Shown: positions 1 to 5,415 of the stretch, piece after piece
Numbering within the stretch: the first letter of the stretch is position 1
Layout: the number at the start of each line of letters is the position of its first letter
From: Desulfobacterales bacterium
Lineage (GTDB): Bacteria > Desulfobacterota > Desulfobacteria > Desulfobacterales > BuS5
DNA length: 5,415 nucleotides
Direction: 5' to 3'
NCBI GenBank assembly: GCA_020056865.1
Contig: JAGVGX010000248.1
Location: 1-5,415 of the forward strand
Position numbers and translations under genes: made by a program
The notes under the pieces: generated by a model
Databases searched by the model: none
What the model saw: only the letters and a program-made list of their open reading frames with translations
Told to the model about the DNA's origin: nothing

Positions 1-1
1 C

Positions 2-250
2 AACAATGCCTCCCAGGACTCTTTTGTTCTTGGTCTGTGTTGTGACAGGCGTGGAGATGAAAAGCTTGAATTAGCAAGCGATGTTGAAGACGTTGAAGAG
101 ATTCAAAAGTTCTGGGGGAATGGAATTCACTGGGAAATACATGACAGGATTATAGTCGAGCGAGAATGTCCAAGGTGTACCTACCAACCCCACAATCAGA
201 TATACGAACAGGTTATTCTGAATGACAGCATGACATACAAATTCATATGA
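2..250 (+). CDS. C-terminal fragment of a radical SAM-like protein (5' end outside window)
   Basis: Reading from base 2 gives 82 sense codons and a TGA at 248-250, with no internal stop; the start lies to the left of the window. The visible tail has a Cys pair at fragment residues 13-14 and a CPRC motif at 56-59, followed by TYQPHNQIYEQVI and an ending MTYKFI. From memory, this Cys-x-x-Cys plus QPHN-type tail followed by a D-x-M-x-Y-x-FI ending occurs at the C-terminus of radical SAM proteins found in polysaccharide and glycosyltransferase loci, where the cysteines may hold an auxiliary iron-sulfur cluster. The catalytic CxxxCxxC motif would be upstream and is not visible, so the assignment rests on the tail only. 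It lies 82 bases ahead of the dehydrogenase gene on the same strand and could belong to the same transcription unit. The reaction and substrate cannot be stated. Confidence 0.6.
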   Translation, partial: NNASQDSFVLGLCCDRRGDEKLELASDVEDVEEIQKFWGNGIHWEIHDRIIVERECPRCTYQPHNQIYEQVILNDSMTYKFI

Positions 251-319
251 TGAGGAAAAAATCGAACCTGAATTATGCGAATGACATATAGTCAAGTTTG
301 CGTATTAAAGGTTAACATT

Positions 320-327
320 GGAGAGGG
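320..327 (+). promoter_or_regulatory. Ribosome binding site that selects the GTG start at 333
   Basis: GGAGAGGG lies five bases ahead of the GTG at 333, an ideal Shine-Dalgarno spacing. A TTG at 318 is in the same frame but would overlap this site and has no comparable purine-rich site ahead of it, so GTG 333 is the better start. Confidence 0.75.
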
Positions 328-332
328 TTTTT

Positions 333-1664
333 GTGGCAAAGCTTTCTGTTATTGGACTTGGCAAATTAGGAGTATGTTCGGCAGCATGTTTTGCATATAA
401 AGGGTTTGATGTTATAGGCGTAGATATAAATAACGATTTAGTAAATGCAATAAATAGTGGGGTGGCCCCCGTTTATGAACCAGGACTTCAGGAATTAATA
501 ACATCTGCTAAGGATAGATTAAAGGCCACTGAAGATTACGAAGAAGTAATCAAGTCCTCAGATACAACATTTTTCATCCTCCCTACCCCGAGCAATGAAG
601 ACGGATATTTTTCCAACAAATATCTGATTTCTGCTCTTCGGCCCCTCGCTGCCGCCATGAAAGAGAGCAATAAGGCATATCATCTCTTCGTGATAACCTC
701 TACCGTTTCTCCAGGGTCTATCGATGGAAGCTTGATCCCACTGATTGAGAAAACCTCCAGGAGAAAATTGAACGACGGCTTTGGAGTTTGTTATAACCCG
801 GAATTCATTGCCCTCGGCAGTGTAATAACCGATTTTTTAAATCCCGATATGGTTCTTATAGGTGAAAGCAATGAATTTGCCGGTGAACAACTTACGAAAA
901 TTTATAAGACTGTATGTAAAAATAATCCTTATATTGCGAGAATGTCAATAATCAGTGCGGAGATTACCAAAATAAGCCTGAATTCCTATGTTACTATGAA
1001 GATAAGCTATGCCAATACCCTTGCCAATATATGCGAGGCAATCCCTGGGGCGAATATCGACCATATTACAAAAGCTATGGGCGCTGATAAAAGAATTTCC
1101 CCATATTATCTCAAAGGTGGCATTAGCTATGGAGGCCCGTGTTTTCCAAGAGATAACAGGGCATTTGCCGCCTTTGCCGAAAAATACGGCATAGATGCAA
1201 AACTTGCAAAGGCAACTGATGAGGTAAATAGATTTCAGGTAAAGCACCTTACTGATCTTGTCATGGAGCAAATCACTGACGGTAATAAAGCAGTATCAGT
1301 CCTTGGTCTTTCTTATAAGCCTGATAGTCCGGTGATAGAAGAATCCCCATCTATAAGACTTATTGAAGAACTACTAAAGAAGAACATAAAGGTTATATGC
1401 TACGACCCATTGGCAATAGACAATACTATGGCAGTTTTTGGAGATAGGATTTACTACGCTATTTCAATAGAAGAATGTTTATTAAATTCGTCCATTTGTA
1501 TTATCGCAACAGAAGCCGAAGAATTTAAATCAATAAATAATAGTTATATTGTTAATAATCCCATAACGATTATTGACTGCTGGAGGATGCTCGACCCTGA
1601 AAAATTAAATAAGGTTGTTAAATACATTGCATTGGGAAAGGCAAAACAGGAAGGACGGGTATAG
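333..1664 (+). CDS. UDP-glucose/UDP-ManNAc dehydrogenase family nucleotide-sugar dehydrogenase
   Basis: This 443-residue enzyme is full length for the family, which performs the NAD-dependent four-electron oxidation of a UDP-hexose to a UDP-uronic acid in the cytoplasm. Visible landmarks, numbered from GTG 333: Rossmann loop GLGKLG at 8-13 with an Asp at 31 for NAD ribose; STVSPG at 123-128; NPEFIALG at 155-162; central helix with Lys213, Asn217 and Lys223; active-site GGPCFPRDN with the catalytic Cys at 270; and GLSYKP at 325-330 with Lys329, opening the C-terminal UDP-binding domain. Two signatures deviate: the usual NPEFLREG/LAEG reads NPEFIALG, losing the second Glu, and the usual D-x-RESP reads VIEESP, with Glu336 in place of Arg. 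The catalytic Cys, Lys and Asn are intact, so it is probably active, but substrate (glucose, ManNAc or other) is unresolved. The GTG start gives the standard MAKLSVIGLG beginning and has a strong ribosome binding site. The stop overlaps the next start by one base. Confidence 0.92.
   Translation: MAKLSVIGLGKLGVCSAACFAYKGFDVIGVDINNDLVNAINSGVAPVYEPGLQELITSAKDRLKATEDYEEVIKSSDTTFFILPTPSNEDGYFSNKYLISALRPLAAAMKESNKAYHLFVITSTVSPGSIDGSLIPLIEKTSRRKLNDGFGVCYNPEFIALGSVITDFLNPDMVLIGESNEFAGEQLTKIYKTVCKNNPYIARMSIISAEITKISLNSYVTMKISYANTLANICEAIPGANIDHITKAMGADKRISPYYLKGGISYGGPCFPRDNRAFAAFAEKYGIDAKLAKATDEVNRFQVKHLTDLVMEQITDGNKAVSVLGLSYKPDSPVIEESPSIRLIEELLKKNIKVICYDPLAIDNTMAVFGDRIYYAISIEECLLNSSICIIATEAEEFKSINNSYIVNNPITIIDCWRMLDPEKLNKVVKYIALGKAKQEGRV
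1648..1654 (+). promoter_or_regulatory. Ribosome binding site for the GTG start at 1664
   Basis: AGGAAGG lies inside the end of the dehydrogenase gene, nine bases ahead of the GTG at 1664. That start shares its G with the dehydrogenase TAG stop (TAGTG), so the site supports translational coupling between the two genes. Confidence 0.6.
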
Positions 1665-2686
1665 TGAAAATAGTTCTTATAACTACAACGATACATATCC
1701 CAGATGTCCTAATCCGCTATCGACAGATAGACCAGGGTGTTACCTTTATTATAACAGGTGATAAAAAGACACCACATGTAAAAGTCAGAGCACTTGTGGA
1801 AGGTCTGGGTAATGCTATTTATTATAGTGATACTGATCAGGATAAACTCGGTTATTCATGTTCAAAGATTATAGGCTGGAATAAAATTATGCGTAGGAAT
1901 ATAGCGCTGCTTGAGGCGATCAAATTGAAGCCTGATATCATTATTTCTATTGACGATGATAACTTGCCCTTAGGAGATGATTATTTTAAGAGTTTCTCGT
2001 CTTTCTTCGCAAATCCTTTTTCCGGTGTTATGGTAAACAATGATACAAGGTGGTTCAATATTGGTTGTCTGTTGGATCCCCAGATTTTCCATCGAGGGTT
2101 TCCATATGAGCAAAGACATTCTTCACATATATTTCGTCTTGAATCTGTAATGAACAAACGTATTGGTATCGCCTCGGGATTGTGGCTTGGAGACCCTGAT
2201 ATTGATGCTGTGGATAGAATTGTCAGACATCCTACCGTATTGCATATCTCTGATTTGCTTTATACAGGAGTAATTGTAAACAATACCCATTTTGCCCCTA
2301 TAAACTCACAAAATACTGCTTTTACATATGAAATAGCGCCTTTGATGATGGTATTAATCGGTGTTGGGCGTTTCGATGACATCTGGGCATCATACATCGC
2401 TGAACGGATAATGATGGAGACAGATTACTATGTCCATTACGGCCGTCCGTTTGTATGGCAGGAGAGAAATAAACATAACCAATGGAAAAATTTACACGAT
2501 GAATTATTCGGCATGGAATGGACACAAAAGTTTTGCCAGTATCTTCTATCAATTGAGCTTGGGGGAGGAAGCATCTTTGAAAAATTAAGGTACTTATATG
2601 AAAAACTTAGATATTTAGATTATCTGCCTGACAAAGTCAAAAAACTTGGCATTGCCTGGTGTAATGACTTAGAAAGGATATTATGA
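1664..2686 (+). CDS. STELLO (DUF288) / reversibly glycosylated polypeptide-related glycosyltransferase-like protein
   Basis: This 340-residue soluble protein has no signal peptide or membrane segment. It begins with a beta strand (MKIVLITTT) and carries a DDD metal/nucleotide-sugar motif at 97-99 within SIDDDN. Further landmarks match from memory both the plant STELLO/DUF288 proteins and the RGP/UDP-arabinopyranose mutase family (GT75): HRGFPYE at 143-149 (RGP: VRGYPF, the region of the self-glycosylated Arg, here Arg144), GLWLGDPDIDA at 172-182, NSQNT at 214-218, GRFDDIWASY at 235-244 and WQERNKHN at 265-272. The GDPDIDA, NSQNT and QERNKHN motifs lean to STELLO; the RGFPY and RFDDIWA motifs are shared with RGP. 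The family uses UDP-sugars, as a transferase or, in plant RGPs, as a UDP-arabinose pyranose/furanose mutase; which applies here is unknown. GTG 1664 is chosen for its ribosome binding site and overlap with the preceding stop. The last four bases overlap the next gene (ATGA). Confidence 0.75.
   Translation: MKIVLITTTIHIPDVLIRYRQIDQGVTFIITGDKKTPHVKVRALVEGLGNAIYYSDTDQDKLGYSCSKIIGWNKIMRRNIALLEAIKLKPDIIISIDDDNLPLGDDYFKSFSSFFANPFSGVMVNNDTRWFNIGCLLDPQIFHRGFPYEQRHSSHIFRLESVMNKRIGIASGLWLGDPDIDAVDRIVRHPTVLHISDLLYTGVIVNNTHFAPINSQNTAFTYEIAPLMMVLIGVGRFDDIWASYIAERIMMETDYYVHYGRPFVWQERNKHNQWKNLHDELFGMEWTQKFCQYLLSIELGGGSIFEKLRYLYEKLRYLDYLPDKVKKLGIAWCNDLERIL
2579..2620 (+). repeat. Two-copy 21-base in-frame tandem repeat in the STELLO/RGP-like gene
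   Basis: Codons 306-319 encode EKLRYLY followed by EKLRYLD. The DNA copies at 2579-2599 and 2600-2620 are similar but differ at several, mostly synonymous, positions, so this is an old duplication or a selected amphipathic heptad-like helix rather than a fresh slippage event. Confidence 0.6.
2673..2678 (+). promoter_or_regulatory. Ribosome binding site for the ATG start at 2683
   Basis: AAAGGA lies four bases ahead of the ATG at 2683, inside the end of the preceding gene. It supports that ATG, whose last two bases and the following A form the TGA stop of the upstream gene (ATGA junction). Confidence 0.6.
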
Positions 2687-5415
2687 ATAAAAAACCTTAC
2701 ATAAGTTTTGTTGTTGCGGCAAGAAACGACAATTACGGTGGAGATTTTCTTCACAGGTTTCAAATCTTTTTAAACGTTTTTTCAGAATTGTCTAAAAAGT
2801 ACAAACTTGATGCCGAATTAATCATTGTTGAATGGAACCCGCCAGATCATTGCAAAAGTATTTACGATGCCTTATCCTGGCATTCAGATCTGAATAGAGT
2901 TCGTATAATCACAGTACCAGAGAGGATTCATTCACAACTGCCCGATTCTGATTGTATGCCTATGTTTGAGTATATAGCCAAGAATGTTGGCATCCGAAAG
3001 GCTGAGGGAGAGTATATACTGGCAACAAATCCTGACATATTATTCAGCGAGAAATTGTTTCATTTTCTATCGGCACACGAGTTGTCGCAGGATTGCTTTT
3101 ATAGAACCAATCGTTATGATGTTAACTATCGTATCCCTGATAAAATGCCGGTAGAGAAGCAATTGAAAATGTGCCATGAGTATGCATACCGTGTAAATTT
3201 AAAAGAGGATACTGTCCTTTTAACATCAGGTGTGGCAAGCATTATAGAACTGTCTAAAAAAACAGGAAGAGAGGTACATACTAATGCAGCAGGCGATTTT
3301 TTCTTAATGTCCAGAAGCAACTGGCACCAGTTAAGGGGATACCCTGAATTAAAAAGCCATAGTTTCATAGACGGGTATATATGTTATATGGCATTATCAG
3401 CTGGACTCCAGCAGGTAATATTGCATGAACCCATATATCATCAGGAGCATGACCGCTCAGAACATGCGAAAAGGCCCTTTACCGATTATCAAAAATATGA
3501 AAGTGACTGCAGACAGATGCTTGAGAACGGAAAACCAATGGTTATCAATGATGAGGACTGGGGATTAAGGGGAGAAAATTTACGTGAATTTGCAGTAGGG
3601 GATAGTTCAAAAAACACTGACCCCACAATCAGTAATTTCGTATCCAACAAGATTGAGGATTACCTTTTTATAGACACTGAGAATGGAAAAATTGTTCTTC
3701 CAAGGGAGACACAGAGGATATGGATTGATGTTGGAGCACACGAAGGAGAGACAACGTTGTCTGCCCTTTATAAAACGGAGGGATTAGCAATAATAGCCTT
3801 TGAACCGATAATTGAAAAGTGGGACAGTTTAAATAAAAGGCACCCTTATATGTTTGCAATTCCAGCGGCAGTCAGTGAACAGGAAGGATACGCAAATTTT
3901 CACCTGACAAAGAATTATGTGTCAAGCTCTCTTCGTACATTTAACCCAGACGGATTGGCAATATGGAAAGACAAAACCGGTCTCGAGGAAATAGAGGAAC
4001 GTATAGTTCCAACCATCCGTCTTGATACAGTATTTGAGCGCATACCCTTTGAACACATTGAATTTCTCAAGATTGATGCACAAGGGAATGACTTTGAAGT
4101 TGTCAAATCAGGAGGTAAACAAATACATAAAGTAGACAAAGTACAGCTTGAAGTTACAGTTACACCTGTGCAGGTTTATCAAGGTGCTGCAAACAAAGAT
4201 GAGATAATTTCATATATGTTAGCGAACGCATTTGGTTTAGTAAAAGTAGAATCACAGACAAATGGTCAGGAAGAAAATCTAACTTTTTTAAATCTCAATT
4301 ACCGTAAGAATATATTGATGCCTTTAACTGAAATGACAGAGAGAACATATTACACCGCATCCCAATTCACACCAGCTAAAGCATACTGGAATCAACGTTT
4401 TAATCTGAGATCATTGCGTGATAGAATCCTCAATCTTGCCGATGCAGTGGACAATAAAACAGATATGTGGCCGTTTCAATGGGCGCAGCTTATGGCGTGT
4501 GTCCTTGAATTTAAACCCGAGCTAATTCTGGAACTCGGCAGGGGAAAAGGCAACTCCACATGCGCATTCACGGAAGCTGCCAATCAACTTAGGAATGAAG
4601 GCGCTAATTGCAATGTAGTCAGTCTGTGTATATCTGATGACTGGGAAAATGTTACCCAGTGGCGAGTTCTTCAGGAGGTTGATGAAGAATGGTTCAGACC
4701 TCTTAAAGCACTGAAAGGGAATATTCTGACATTTGATTACGATTCCATTTTAAAGGGCGTGAAAAGATGCTTGGTCTTATGGGATGCGCACGGATATGAT
4801 GTCGCTGAATGCGTTTTGGGAAGAATTCTGCCGAAGATAGCCGGGATGCCCAATCTCGTAATTATGCATGACCTGTCCGACGCAAGGTATGTGCCTCCTG
4901 AAACATCATCATATAAAGGGAATCGTTTGTGGAGGGGCAATAACTGGTCGGGCCAGCGTATAAGACTTGGATACATTGATTCATCAGTCGAACAAGCAGT
5001 GGCGATTGTAGATTTTACTTCGAGAAATAAAATATCTTTCGATTCGGCAGACCACAGTTTCGATATTGAGATTAAAAGAGATGCGGTGAAATACAAGGAG
5101 ATGCAGGATATACTTGGAAGCGATCTCTTCAACCTTGGGGCGCACTGGTTTTGGTTTACCTTAAATGATATACCCGGGGCATCAGCCTATCCACACTTTG
5201 ACGCTGCCGTTATCAATAATTTTTATGAAATTAGTATTTTTGAAAGGGTTCAAATACTCGGTGTTTCCCTTAGAAATGCTGTTATTGAACAGCCTCATCT
5301 GAAAGACATCATACCGAGAATCAATCGTTATTTAAAGACAGAGCAAACCAATCTGGCAGTAAAGATGATAGAGACCGAGCTTGGACATTTAGAAGAATCT
5401 ATTGAGATTTTCAGA
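2683..5415 (+). CDS. Multidomain glycosyltransferase - FkbM methyltransferase - SAM methyltransferase-like protein (3' end outside window)
   Basis: An open frame of 911 codons without a stop reaches the window edge. Residues 1 to about 305 form a GT-A-like glycosyltransferase: SFVVAARNDNYGG at 8-20, VEWNPP at 49-54, KNVGIRKAEGEY at 100-111, TNPDILF at 115-121 in the place of a DxD motif, GDFFLMSRSNW at 204-214, Asp230 and an NDEDWGL motif at 289-295. Residues about 345-545 are an FkbM-type methyltransferase (usually sugar O-methylation): SAM-binding DVGAHEGETT at 349-358, FEP at 373-375 with acidic Glu374, and KIDAQGNDFEVV at 463-474. Residues about 585-750 look like a second class I SAM enzyme: ILELGRGKGNST at 615-626, LWDAHG at 699-704 and MHDLSD at 728-733. 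The stretch from 750 to 911 is unassigned and ends in a charged, helical-looking segment. There is no signal peptide or membrane helix, so it is cytoplasmic. It probably adds and methylates sugars of an exported glycan; acceptor and sugar are unknown. Confidence 0.85.
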   Translation, partial: MNKKPYISFVVAARNDNYGGDFLHRFQIFLNVFSELSKKYKLDAELIIVEWNPPDHCKSIYDALSWHSDLNRVRIITVPERIHSQLPDSDCMPMFEYIAKNVGIRKAEGEYILATNPDILFSEKLFHFLSAHELSQDCFYRTNRYDVNYRIPDKMPVEKQLKMCHEYAYRVNLKEDTVLLTSGVASIIELSKKTGREVHTNAAGDFFLMSRSNWHQLRGYPELKSHSFIDGYICYMALSAGLQQVILHEPIYHQEHDRSEHAKRPFTDYQKYESDCRQMLENGKPMVINDEDWGLRGENLREFAVGDSSKNTDPTISNFVSNKIEDYLFIDTENGKIVLPRETQRIWIDVGAHEGETTLSALYKTEGLAIIAFEPIIEKWDSLNKRHPYMFAIPAAVSEQEGYANFHLTKNYVSSSLRTFNPDGLAIWKDKTGLEEIEERIVPTIRLDTVFERIPFEHIEFLKIDAQGNDFEVVKSGGKQIHKVDKVQLEVTVTPVQVYQGAANKDEIISYMLANAFGLVKVESQTNGQEENLTFLNLNYRKNILMPLTEMTERTYYTASQFTPAKAYWNQRFNLRSLRDRILNLADAVDNKTDMWPFQWAQLMACVLEFKPELILELGRGKGNSTCAFTEAANQLRNEGANCNVVSLCISDDWENVTQWRVLQEVDEEWFRPLKALKGNILTFDYDSILKGVKRCLVLWDAHGYDVAECVLGRILPKIAGMPNLVIMHDLSDARYVPPETSSYKGNRLWRGNNWSGQRIRLGYIDSSVEQAVAIVDFTSRNKISFDSADHSFDIEIKRDAVKYKEMQDILGSDLFNLGAHWFWFTLNDIPGASAYPHFDAAVINNFYEISIFERVQILGVSLRNAVIEQPHLKDIIPRINRYLKTEQTNLAVKMIETELGHLEESIEIFR

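Noticed and set aside
247..291. 14-codon + strand frame starting at an ATGA overlap with the first stop
   Set aside because: It is too short, has no recognisable product and no supporting ribosome binding site.
71..295. 74-codon reading frame on the minus strand
   Set aside because: It lies mostly opposite the radical SAM-like tail, which has recognisable motifs on the + strand, and its own translation resembles no protein I know.
277..301. Imperfect hairpin (TGAC/GTCA stem around ATATA, extended after a two-base bulge)
   Set aside because: The stem is short and AT-rich with no T-run after it, so it does not support a terminator; it may be chance.
251..332. Possible promoter in the only intergenic gap
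   Set aside because: A TTGCGT at 298-303 could pass as a -35 box, but the position of the -10 box is occupied by the purine-rich ribosome binding site. No convincing promoter is visible.
945..1271. Minus-strand frame of 108 codons (and a + strand frame at 1009-1194) inside the dehydrogenase gene
   Set aside because: The dehydrogenase active-site motifs are encoded across this stretch in the + frame, so these are shadow frames.
4737..5132. Minus-strand frame of 131 codons, with smaller ones at 2322-2552, 3126-3368, 3668-3859 and 3915-4139
   Set aside because: All lie opposite recognisable + strand domains; their translations show no family motifs and they have no credible gene spacing.
1..5415. 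tRNA or rRNA genes, CRISPR arrays, insertion sequences, attachment sites
   Set aside because: I looked on both strands and saw no repeat-spacer pattern, transposase, terminal inverted repeats or structured RNA gene.

Overview
The window is a moderately AT-rich piece of a bacterial (less likely archaeal) surface-glycan or glycoconjugate locus. All supported genes lie on the + strand and are packed head to tail with Shine-Dalgarno sequences. The species cannot be named from this sequence. The codon and base composition and the gene families (a radical SAM protein, a nucleotide-sugar dehydrogenase, glycosyltransferases, an FkbM methyltransferase) would fit an anaerobic Gram-negative lineage such as Desulfobacterota, Nitrospirota or Planctomycetota, but this is a guess.

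Layout: (1) bases 2-250 are the C-terminal 82 codons of a protein that resembles the end of radical SAM proteins with a Cys-rich C-terminal segment. (2) An 82-base gap holds only a ribosome binding site that I can support. (3) Bases 333-1664 encode a complete UDP-glucose/UDP-ManNAc dehydrogenase family enzyme from a subfamily with altered signature motifs. (4) Bases 1664-2686 encode a complete 340-residue protein related to the STELLO (DUF288) and reversibly glycosylated polypeptide (UDP-arabinopyranose mutase) glycosyltransferases, best known from plants. (5) Bases 2683-5415 are one uninterrupted reading frame of 911 codons that runs off the right edge. It has an N-terminal GT-A-like glycosyltransferase domain, a central FkbM-type methyltransferase domain and a third, SAM-methyltransferase-like domain.

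The last three genes overlap by 1 and 4 bases, so they are probably one translationally coupled operon. A plausible joint role, by inference, is that the dehydrogenase supplies a nucleotide-activated uronic acid, and the STELLO/RGP-like protein and the multidomain enzyme transfer and O-methylate sugars on an exported polysaccharide or glycoprotein. The most unusual points are the plant-associated glycosyltransferase family directly after a sugar-nucleotide dehydrogenase, and the giant transferase/double-methyltransferase fusion.
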